A DNA stretch of 44,973 nucleotides from Thiobacillus sp. GTDB taxonomy: Bacteria > Pseudomonadota > Gammaproteobacteria > Burkholderiales > Thiobacillaceae. A program made the translations under genes and the position numbers. Shown here piece after piece: positions 36,136-44,973 of this stretch. Every line of letters begins with the position of its first letter. The stretch's first letter is position 1. The stretch covers positions 1 through 44,973 of the forward strand of contig JANJWS010000069.1 of assembly GCA_024709425.1 (NCBI GenBank), read 5' to 3'. The notes below the pieces were generated by a model. It made no database searches. It worked only from the letters and a program-made list of their open reading frames with translations, and was not told where the DNA came from.

Positions 36136-37743
36136 ATGAAGCTCGGTGTCGCCCAGCTCAATCTTGTCGTCGGCGATATCGCCGGCAACACCGGGCGTCT
36201 GCTGGCCGCCGCGCAGGCAGCCCACGACGCCGGTGCCGATCTGCTGCTTACCCCGGAAATGTCGGTGTGTGGCTACCCGGCCGAGGATCTCGTGCTGCGG
36301 CGCGACTTCGCCGCGGCGTGCGCGGCGGCGGTTGAAAAGCTGGCGGCCGCGGTGCCGCCCGGCCTTGCACTGATTGTCGGCTATCCCGAGCGCGGCGACG
36401 ACGGCCTGTTCAATGCGGCGGCGGTGCTGCGCGACGGGCGCATCGAGGCGATCTACCGGAAGCACCATCTGCCCAATCACTCGGTGTTCGACGAGCGACG
36501 CGTGTTCGACAGCGGCGATGCGCCCTGCGTGTTCGAGTGCGGCGGCCTGCGCTTTGGCGTCAACATCTGCGGCGACATCTGGGAACCCGGGCCGGCGATG
36601 CGCGCCATGGAGGCGGGCGCCGACTGGCTGCTGGTGCCGAACGCCTCACCGTATCATCTTAACAAGGAACGCGAGCGTCAGGCGGTGGCGCGCGCCCGTC
36701 AGCTCGAAACCGGGCTGCCCATCGTCTACGCCAATCTGGTGGGCGGGCAGGACGAACTCGTGTTCGATGGCGCGTCCTTCGTACTGGACGGCGACGGTGC
36801 CCTACCCGTGCAATGCCCGGCCTGGCAGGAGGGCCTGTTCTATATGCAGCTTGGGGACGACACATGTGCCGGTGCGCAGCACGCGCTGCCCGACGAAGAT
36901 GCGGCGGTGTACGACGCGCTCGTGCTGGCGGTGCGCGACTACGTTGGCAAGAACGGCTTCAAGGGCGTGCACCTGGGACTCTCGGGTGGCATCGACTCCG
37001 CGCTGACACTGGCCATCGCCGCCGACGCCATTGGGTCCGAACGCGTGCACGCGGTCATGATGCCGTCGGACTACACGGCGTCGATCAGTGTCGAGGATTC
37101 GCGTGACATGGCGAAGCGATTGGGCGTGCGCTATTCGGAGATTGCCATTCGGCCGATCTTCGACGCCTTCGCCGCACAGTTGGCGGGCGAGTTTGCAGGC
37201 CTCGCCCCCGATACCACGGAAGAGAATCTCCAAGCGCGCGCCCGCGGGACGCTGCTGATGGCACTGTCCAACAAGTTCGGCACGCTGGTGCTTACCACCG
37301 GCAACAAGAGCGAGATGGCGACCGGCTACGCGACGCTATACGGCGACATGGCGGGCGGCTTCGCGGTGCTGAAGGACGTGGCGAAAACCCGCGTCTATCG
37401 CCTGGCGAACCTGCGCAACCGCCGCGGCGCGGTCATTCCGCAGCGCATCATCGATCGCCCGCCTTCGGCCGAACTGCGCCCTGACCAGACCGACCAGGAC
37501 AGCCTGCCGCCCTACGACATCCTGGATGGTATCCTCGAAGCCTACGTCGAGCGCGACCTGGCCGTACACGAAATCGTCGCACAGGGGTTTGACGCCGCCA
37601 CCGTGAAGCGGGTCATCCGCATGGTCGACCTCGCCGAATACAAGCGCCGCCAGGCGCCGCCGGGGCCACGCATCACCCCGCGCAATTTCGGCAAGGACCG
37701 CCGCTATCCCATCACCTCGAAGTACCGTCCCGACCTCGCCTAG
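36136..37743 (+). CDS. nadE: Glutamine-dependent NAD+ synthetase
   Basis: Last step of NAD synthesis: amidates NaAD using glutamine and ATP. The 535-residue product has a nitrilase-type glutaminase domain (about 1-250). Its triad is Glu41 (TPEMSVCGYP), Lys (IYRKHHLPN) and Cys (GVNICGDIWE). The C-terminal synthetase domain (about 270-535) has the P-loop LGLSGGIDSALTLAIAAD and LTTGNKSEMATGYATLYGD. ATG 36136 is favoured; longer frames run into sucD. The next gene, 260 bases away, is the nitrogen sensor PII (glnB), a recurrent association in Proteobacteria. Confidence 0.95.
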   Translation: MKLGVAQLNLVVGDIAGNTGRLLAAAQAAHDAGADLLLTPEMSVCGYPAEDLVLRRDFAAACAAAVEKLAAAVPPGLALIVGYPERGDDGLFNAAAVLRDGRIEAIYRKHHLPNHSVFDERRVFDSGDAPCVFECGGLRFGVNICGDIWEPGPAMRAMEAGADWLLVPNASPYHLNKERERQAVARARQLETGLPIVYANLVGGQDELVFDGASFVLDGDGALPVQCPAWQEGLFYMQLGDDTCAGAQHALPDEDAAVYDALVLAVRDYVGKNGFKGVHLGLSGGIDSALTLAIAADAIGSERVHAVMMPSDYTASISVEDSRDMAKRLGVRYSEIAIRPIFDAFAAQLAGEFAGLAPDTTEENLQARARGTLLMALSNKFGTLVLTTGNKSEMATGYATLYGDMAGGFAVLKDVAKTRVYRLANLRNRRGAVIPQRIIDRPPSAELRPDQTDQDSLPPYDILDGILEAYVERDLAVHEIVAQGFDAATVKRVIRMVDLAEYKRRQAPPGPRITPRNFGKDRRYPITSKYRPDLA

Positions 37744-37784
37744 CCAAATGCACGATATGGTTCAAGATTGCTCCCGCATCTTTT

Positions 37785-37990
37785 CCCTCTCCCGCTCGCG
37801 GGAGAGCAGGGTAGAGGGAAGCGAACGGGGGGCGAACGTAATGCCTTTATGCCCGCAAGGGTGCAAACCGATTCGCCCTCTCCCCAACCCTCTGATGAAG
37901 CCTCTAAGCGATCGACTAAGCCCGCAAGCGGGCAAGTCGCCGCTTATCCCGCAAGCGGGCGAGGGGGCGAGCGTAATGCCCAAACCGATT
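37785..37990. repeat. Palindromic repeat cluster between nadE and glnB
   Basis: The gap holds several short palindromes. CTCTCCCGC/GCGGGAGAG (37787-37806, two-base loop) forms a nine-pair hairpin. GCCCGC-AA-GCGGGC lies at 37920-37933 and CCCGC-AA-GCGGG at 37948-37959. Two direct repeats frame the block: GCGAACGTAATGCC (37832-37845) with a one-mismatch copy (37967-37980), and CAAACCGATT twice (37864-37873, 37981-37990). A related element lies inside nadC. This is a mobile or dispersed REP-like family. No promoter for glnB can be assigned inside it. Confidence 0.75.
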
Positions 37991-37992
37991 AA

Positions 37993-38343
<351 letters not shown>

Positions 38344-38356
38344 GCGAGACGCGGGC

Positions 38357-39211
38357 TCACCAGAACCGGTACCACGCCTTGTCTTCCGTGCGTATGCCTC
38401 GGGCGCCCTTGAGGTAGGCACTCTGAGGAAAATTGAGCTGCAGTACGCGCTGCGCGTCGTCGCGCAGGTCATTGACTTTGAGCCTGTCGTAGGCCAGCAC
38501 CATGATCGCCAGCGCCTCCTCGGTAGCGGGCGCCTCGGGATAGGTTTTCACCACTTCCTTGGCGCGGTTGGCAGCGGCCACCCACGCCTCGCGCTTGACG
38601 TAGTACTTGGCGACATGGACCTCGTGGCGGGCGAGTGCGTTGACCAGGTATTTCATGCGCGCGATCGAGTCGGCCGCGTACTTGCTTCCGGGGAAACGTG
38701 TGACCAGTTCCTTGAATGCCAGGAAGGCATCGCGCGCCGCCCGTGGATCGCGCTCGGACAGGTCCTGATCGATCAGGTTGCCGAGCATGCCGAGGTCATC
38801 GTTGAAGTTTGCCAGGCCCTTCAGATAATAGGCGTAATCGACGTTAGGGTGATTCGGGTGCAGCTTGATGAAGCGGTCACATGCCGCGATGGCGGAAATC
38901 GGCTCATTGTCCTTGTAGTATGCATAGGCGATTTCCAGTTGGGCCTGCTGTGCGTAGCGGCCGAAGGGGTAACGAGACTCCAGGGCTTCAAAAAGCTTTA
39001 TGGCACGTTCGTAGTTGCCCTCGTTTAGATTATCCTTGGCCTCTGCGTACAGCTTCTGGGCCGACCAGCCCGACGTTTCATCCTTGACTTCGGGCAGCAG
39101 GCCGCAGCCGCTCATGCCAAGGGTGACGGCAACGAGTGCGGCGCCCCACGCCCGCTTGAGGTCGAACACCCCACAGGATGCGTTTGAACCGGATGGATTT
39201 TGCTTGAGCAT
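38357..39211 (-). CDS. bamD: Outer membrane assembly lipoprotein BamD
   Basis: Essential lipoprotein partner of BamA. The start at 39211 gives 284 residues. Lipobox LGMSGC puts the acylated Cys at about 36, an unusually long leader. A GTG at 39169 would give a standard 22-residue signal (FDLKRAWGAALVAVTLGMSGC). TPR-like helices follow: SAQKLYAEAKDNLNEGNYERAIKLFEALESRYPFG, YAQQAQLEIAYAYYKDNEP, and similar. The ATG overlaps the divergent rluD ATG in a CATG, a hint that at least one real start is further in. In E. coli bamD and rluD are also divergent neighbours. Confidence 0.92.
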   Translation of the reverse strand: MLKQNPSGSNASCGVFDLKRAWGAALVAVTLGMSGCGLLPEVKDETSGWSAQKLYAEAKDNLNEGNYERAIKLFEALESRYPFGRYAQQAQLEIAYAYYKDNEPISAIAACDRFIKLHPNHPNVDYAYYLKGLANFNDDLGMLGNLIDQDLSERDPRAARDAFLAFKELVTRFPGSKYAADSIARMKYLVNALARHEVHVAKYYVKREAWVAAANRAKEVVKTYPEAPATEEALAIMVLAYDRLKVNDLRDDAQRVLQLNFPQSAYLKGARGIRTEDKAWYRFW

Positions 39212-40187
39212 GGAAAACGACAAGGACAATTCGACCGACGATTATAAGGGAAATCCCGAGGGCGACGTCCGCCAGCTGGTGATCCCGAATGAACAGGGCG
39301 GGTTGCGACTGGACCAGGCGCTGTCTGCGCTGCTGCCGGAGTTTTCGCGCAACCGTATCCAGAACTGGATCCGTGCGCGCCGGATTTCGGTGGACGACGG
39401 CTGGGGTACGACCAAAATGAAGGTCAGCGGCGGCGAGTCGGTGCGTGTCGAGGTCGAAGCCGATCCGGCGGCGACGCCTGATGCCCCTGAAGCGATTGCG
39501 CTCGACGTCGTGTTCGAAGATCCCATGCTGCTGGTGATCAACAAGCCAGTGGGTCTGGTGGTTCATCCGGGTAGCGGCAATCCACGCGGTACACTCCTGA
39601 ATGCCCTGCTGCACCGGGTGCCGCAGGTGGCCGAATTGCCGCGTGCAGGCATCGTGCACCGGCTGGACAAGGACACCTCCGGCCTTCTGGTCGTCGCCAA
39701 GACGATACGGGCACATACCGATCTGGTGCGCCAGCTGCAGGCTCGAACGGTCAAGCGCGAATACCTCGCACTCGTGTATGGCGAGGTGGATCGCCCCGGT
39801 ACCGTGAACGCGCCGCTGGCCCGTGATCCGTTCAACCGCACCAAACGTACCGTTCACACCATGGGCAAGGAAGCGGTCACCCATTACGAGGTGGTCGAGC
39901 GCTTTCCGGGTGTCACGCTGCTGCGCTGCAAGCTGGAAACCGGGCGCACGCACCAGATCCGTGTTCACATGCAGCACATCGGTCATCCATTGGTGGGTGA
40001 CAACGTATACAGCGCTAGCCGCCGCAGCCACCTCAAGATTCCGTTCCCGCGCCAGGCGCTCCACGCCGAACGGCTTGGCCTGGTCCATCCGCTTACCGGC
40101 GAGGCGATGCAATGGGAGTGTCCGCTGCCCCCGGATTTTGCTTCGCTTCTCGACGCGCTGCGCGAGAACACCGCCTGGGGCAACTGA
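39210..40187 (+). CDS. rluD: 23S rRNA pseudouridine synthase RluD
   Basis: Isomerises uridines in helix 69 of 23S rRNA. The 325-residue product starts MENDKDNSTDDYKGNPEGDV. It has an S4-like RNA-binding domain (about 30-95, GLRLDQALSALLPEFSRNRIQNWIRARRISV), then the RsuA/RluA catalytic domain with LVINKPVGLVVHPGSGN, the catalytic Asp in AGIVHRLDKDTSGLLVVAKT and the ETGRTHQIRVHMQHIGHPLVGD block. It is divergent from bamD and nearly abuts pgeF, the conserved rluD-pgeF pair seen in enterobacteria. Confidence 0.94.
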   Translation: MENDKDNSTDDYKGNPEGDVRQLVIPNEQGGLRLDQALSALLPEFSRNRIQNWIRARRISVDDGWGTTKMKVSGGESVRVEVEADPAATPDAPEAIALDVVFEDPMLLVINKPVGLVVHPGSGNPRGTLLNALLHRVPQVAELPRAGIVHRLDKDTSGLLVVAKTIRAHTDLVRQLQARTVKREYLALVYGEVDRPGTVNAPLARDPFNRTKRTVHTMGKEAVTHYEVVERFPGVTLLRCKLETGRTHQIRVHMQHIGHPLVGDNVYSASRRSHLKIPFPRQALHAERLGLVHPLTGEAMQWECPLPPDFASLLDALRENTAWGN

Positions 40188-40191
40188 CGCA

Positions 40192-40926
40192 GTGATCCTG
40201 CCCGACTGGCCGGCGCCGCCCCGGGTGCGTGCCCTCATGACCACGCGTGCGGGGGGGGTGAGTCGCTTGCCTTGGGATACACTCAATCTCGGTGACCACG
40301 TCGGCGACGATGTGGCGCACGTTGCGGCCAACCGCGCAGCCCTGCGCGCACAATTGCCGGCTGAGCCGGATTGGCTGAGGCAGGTGCATGGCGCGCGCGT
40401 GATCGAGTTGGGCTGCGATACCGATCGTGAGGCCGATGCCGTGGTCGCCCGGTCGCCGGGCAGGGTGTGCGCGGTGCTGACCGCGGACTGCCTTCCTGTG
40501 CTGTTCTGCGACCGCGCCGGGAGCGTGGTGGCTGCCGCGCACGCTGGCTGGCGCGGGCTGGCGGCTGGTGTACTGGAGGCGACGGTGGCGGCAATGCGCA
40601 TACCGCCAGCGCAAATCATCGCCTGGATGGGGGCTGCGATCGGCCCGGAGGCTTTCGAGGTCGGCGACGAGGTGCGCGCGCGCTTCGTTGCACTCCACGA
40701 CGAGGCCGCCGCCGCGTTCATTCCGCACGGTCCGGGCAAATGGATGGCCGATATTTACGCGCTGGCCCGCATCCACCTCGCTGTCGTTGGCGTGGCAGCC
40801 GTCCACGGTGGCGGGCGCTGCACCTTCACCGAAACAGATACTTTTTTTTCCTATCGCCGCGACGGTGTGACAGGCCGCATGGCTTCGCTGATCTGGATCC
40901 GCTCCGAAGCGGACGGCGTCGGGTAG
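40192..40926 (+). CDS. pgeF: Peptidoglycan editing factor PgeF (YfiH, laccase-domain)
   Basis: A 244-residue protein starting at GTG 40192, four bases after rluD. The multicopper-like polyphenol oxidase/YfiH fold shows the zinc/copper ligands: His in QVHGARV, Cys in TADCLPVLFCD and His in AAHAGWRGLAAGV. ETDTFFSYRRDGVTGRMASLIW closes the C-terminus. Members have purine nucleoside phosphorylase activity, and in E. coli the gene is linked to removing mis-incorporated serine from peptidoglycan precursors. In E. coli the next gene is clpB; here nadC is inserted between them on the other strand. Confidence 0.9.
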   Translation: MILPDWPAPPRVRALMTTRAGGVSRLPWDTLNLGDHVGDDVAHVAANRAALRAQLPAEPDWLRQVHGARVIELGCDTDREADAVVARSPGRVCAVLTADCLPVLFCDRAGSVVAAAHAGWRGLAAGVLEATVAAMRIPPAQIIAWMGAAIGPEAFEVGDEVRARFVALHDEAAAAFIPHGPGKWMADIYALARIHLAVVGVAAVHGGGRCTFTETDTFFSYRRDGVTGRMASLIWIRSEADGVG

Positions 40927-40938
40927 GTCTGCCGCCTG

Positions 40939-42003
40939 TCAGGCGCTTGCCGTCGTGTCGATGCGCATCGACAGGTCCACCGCGTGGATGTGTTTGGTGA
41001 GGCTGCCGATGGAAATGCGGTCCACGCCCGTTTCTGCCACCGCGCGCACCGTGTCCAGCGTGATGTTGCCGGAAGCCTCCAGCAGGGCGTGGCCAGCCGT
41101 GAGCCACACCGCTTCGCGCATGGCGTCGAGGCTGAAGTTGTCCAGCAGGATCAGCGTCGCGCCGGCTTCCAGCGCTTCGGCGAGTTGGGCGAGCGTCTCC
41201 ACCTCGATCTGCACGCTGACCTTGCCGGCGGCGAGACGGAATGCGGCATCCAGCACCGGCTTGATGCCGCCGCCTGCGGTGATGTGGTTTTCCTTGATGA
41301 GGATGCCATCGAACAGACCGACCCGCTGATTCTGCCCGCCGCCCATGCGCACCGCGTATTTTTCCGCCAGGCGCAGGCCGGGGAGCGTCTTGCGCGTGTC
41401 GAGGATCGCCGCACGGGTGCCGCGCACCGCGTCGACGTAGGGCCGCGTTGCCGTGGCGACAGCGGAGAGCGTCTGCAGAAAGTTCAGCGCCGGTCGCTCG
41501 GCGGTGAGCAGCGCACGGGCGTTGCCGCGGAGCTCCACCAGCAGGTCGCCGGCTGCCACGCGGTCGCCCTCGTTCACCTTCCAGTCGATAACGCAGGCGG
41601 GATCGAGCGCATGGAAACAGGCATCGAACCATGGGCGCCCGGCGATCACCGCGGCGTCCCGGGTGATCACGCGGCCGCGTGCCGTCTGCTCGGCGGGAAT
41701 GAGCCGGGCGGTGAGGTCATTAAACTCCTTGGGCGCGCGCAGCGCAGCGTTCGCTCCCTCTCCCGCTTCCCTCTCCCCGCCCTCTCCCGCTTGCGGGAGA
41801 GGGGGACAGGGCTGGGCCAAAACCGATTGACGAGAGTTGTGGAGAGGGGGCGAAGCCATCGCCTTGGGCCCGGCGTTCACTCCCGCTCCCTTGAGGGGAG
41901 AAGGCGGGGGAGAGGGTGACGTCTCGTCCCGCGGCGCGCCAAGATCCTCTTCCAGCGCGCGGGCGACGTCGTTTTTTACGGAGGCAAGCAACAATTCGGA
42001 CAT
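40939..42003 (-). CDS. nadC: Nicotinate-nucleotide pyrophosphorylase with a repeat-derived insert
   Basis: Makes NaMN from quinolinate and PRPP in de novo NAD synthesis. The ATG at 42003 gives 354 residues, about 70 longer than the usual 280. The excess is one low-complexity block (about 27-95) between LEEDLGAPRD and NDLTARLIPAEQ, which are normally adjacent. After it the enzyme is standard: TAERPALNFLQTLSAVAT, DTRKTLPGLRLAEKYAVRMGGGQNQR, KENHI and VEVETLAQL-like IEVETLAQLAEAL. A TTG at 42024 would add seven residues. It lies between pgeF and clpB on the opposite strand. It may function if the insert sits in a surface loop. Confidence 0.9.
   Translation of the reverse strand: MSELLLASVKNDVARALEEDLGAPRDETSPSPPPSPLKGAGVNAGPKAMASPPLHNSRQSVLAQPCPPLPQAGEGGEREAGEGANAALRAPKEFNDLTARLIPAEQTARGRVITRDAAVIAGRPWFDACFHALDPACVIDWKVNEGDRVAAGDLLVELRGNARALLTAERPALNFLQTLSAVATATRPYVDAVRGTRAAILDTRKTLPGLRLAEKYAVRMGGGQNQRVGLFDGILIKENHITAGGGIKPVLDAAFRLAAGKVSVQIEVETLAQLAEALEAGATLILLDNFSLDAMREAVWLTAGHALLEASGNITLDTVRAVAETGVDRISIGSLTKHIHAVDLSMRIDTTASA
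41719..41925 (-). repeat. Repeat element inserted in frame into nadC
   Basis: About 207 bases (69 codons) interrupt nadC. On the minus strand they encode SPSPPPSPLKGAG...PCPPLPQAGEGGEREAGEG. They include an 11-pair hairpin CCCTCTCCCGC-TT-GCGGGAGAGGG (41780-41803), the word AAACCGATT (41820-41828) and a GCGAACG-type word, all shared with the nadE-glnB cluster. GAC flanks the insert on both sides, possibly a small target duplication. No stop occurs, so the repeat is translated. Confidence 0.8.
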
Positions 42004-42009
42004 GGCGGG

Positions 42010-42036
42010 TTGAAAACGGCGCAATCGCCTCTACTT
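42010..42036 (+). promoter_or_regulatory. Candidate heat-shock (sigma-32) promoter of clpB
   Basis: TTGAAA (42010-42015), 12 bases, then CCTCTACTT (42028-42036), resembling the sigma-32 pattern CTTGAAA-N11 to 16-CCCCATNT. It lies about 34 bases before the clpB ATG and just upstream of the divergent nadC start. The -10 match is partial. Confidence 0.45.
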
Positions 42037-42069
42037 TGGAGGCATTGAATATACCGCAGAGGATTACCC

Positions 42070-44646
<2,577 letters not shown>

Positions 44647-44649
44647 TGG

Positions 44650-44670
44650 GGGGCCGGATGAAGAGGCCCC
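44650..44670 (+). terminator. Weak hairpin after clpB
   Basis: GGGGCC, nine-base loop, GGCCCC, immediately after the clpB stop. There is no T tract, so termination is uncertain. The following bases to 44811 show only a small CCAGG-GAAT-CCTGG palindrome. Confidence 0.35.
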
Positions 44671-44811
44671 GAACGCGTCCACGTTTGTCATTACTGCCGT
44701 AGACCAGGGAATCCTGGCAAATCCTGTGTCCGGACTCCAGCCCTCGCCGGTGTGACGACCAACAGGGGTTTGCTTCAGAGAAGACGGGGGGCAGAATCCG
44801 GCCCCACTCGC

Positions 44812-44973
44812 TCACCTTGAGCAGGCGTCCTCGATCAGCGAAATGTCCTCAGACGTCAGGCGAAACAGCGCGTAAACCTCGGCGTCGATGGCGCGTTCGC
44901 AGCGCGCGATCTCGGCGTTGAGTTCCTGCGCGCGCTGTTTGTCGGCTTCGAAGCGGGTTTGCCAGGCGTCGCG
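44812..44973 (-). CDS. C-terminal end of a probable DNA methyltransferase/restriction protein (5' part off window)
   Basis: The minus strand is open from the right edge to TGA at 44812, giving the last 53 residues: RDAWQTRFEADKQRAQELNA, then EIARCERAIDAEVYALFRLT and SEDISLIEDA. The pattern of a charged helix followed by (D/N)..V(Y)(A/R)L(F/Y).LT.(E)(D/E)I..IE is the usual tail of Eco57I-like type II restriction-modification proteins and PglX-type adenine methylases. Only the tail is present, so no catalytic motif can be seen and the specific class cannot be decided. It hints at a defence locus to the right of the window. Confidence 0.5.
   Translation of the reverse strand, partial: RDAWQTRFEADKQRAQELNAEIARCERAIDAEVYALFRLTSEDISLIEDACSR

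Noticed and set aside
39015-39209. N-terminal extension of RluD
   Set aside because: It overlaps the bamD coding strand and has no family resemblance; MENDKD at 39210 is a better start.

Overview
The window is a GC-rich chromosomal segment of a Betaproteobacterium. The best lineage guess is a Nitrosomonadales or Thiobacillaceae-like sulfur oxidiser. The evidence is the order ilvB-ilvH-ilvC-psd-pssA, the long rpsB-to-rnhB translation and envelope cluster, the nadE-glnB and rluD-pgeF pairings, and a trio of DUF2173 genes, a family I associate with sulfur oxidisers. The genus is an inference.

Layout. 1-3461 (minus): a very large protein resembling diphosphate-dependent PEP carboxykinase, split into two frames by what looks like a one-base deletion and running off the left edge. 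3462-4703: a small accessory patch with a possible integrase remnant and a HicA toxin fused in frame to its HicB antitoxin, abutting the 3' end of tRNA-Glu. 4704-5133: tRNA-Ala, a 61-residue membrane protein and tRNA-Glu (minus), with a good promoter. 5149-6955: a GlcD-like FAD oxidase and an SseB-like protein (minus). 7113-9643: a GAF-PAS histidine kinase and a double-receiver response regulator (plus). 9645-10501: a DUF6231-type protein and an RDD membrane protein (minus). 10580-11800: three tandem DUF2173 paralogues (plus). 11916-16735: branched-chain amino acid synthesis (ilvB, ilvH, ilvC), then phosphatidylethanolamine synthesis (psd, pssA).

17015-31042 is a colinear run joining translation (rpsB, tsf, frr), nucleotide supply (pyrH), isoprenoid and lipid carrier synthesis (uppS, dxr), phospholipid precursor (cdsA), outer-membrane assembly and stress (rseP, bamA, skp), lipid A (lpxD, fabZ, lpxA, lpxB) and rnhB. 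Many junctions are 4-base start/stop overlaps. 31054-34082 holds a CopD-like membrane protein, a thioredoxin-fold protein, a Ca2+/Na+ antiporter and a FemAB/GNAT-like protein, packed with overlapping ends. 34093-38343 carries sucC, sucD, nadE and glnB, with a cluster of palindromic repeats between nadE and glnB. 38357-44646 carries bamD divergent from rluD-pgeF, then nadC (minus) and clpB (plus). The window ends in the C-terminus of a probable DNA-methyltransferase/restriction protein (minus).

Most of the window is conserved housekeeping. The unusual items are the HicA-HicB fusion that keeps its old internal ribosome site, a repeat inserted in frame into nadC and apparently translated, the broken PEPCK-like gene, and the DUF2173 trio downstream of an output-less two-component pair.
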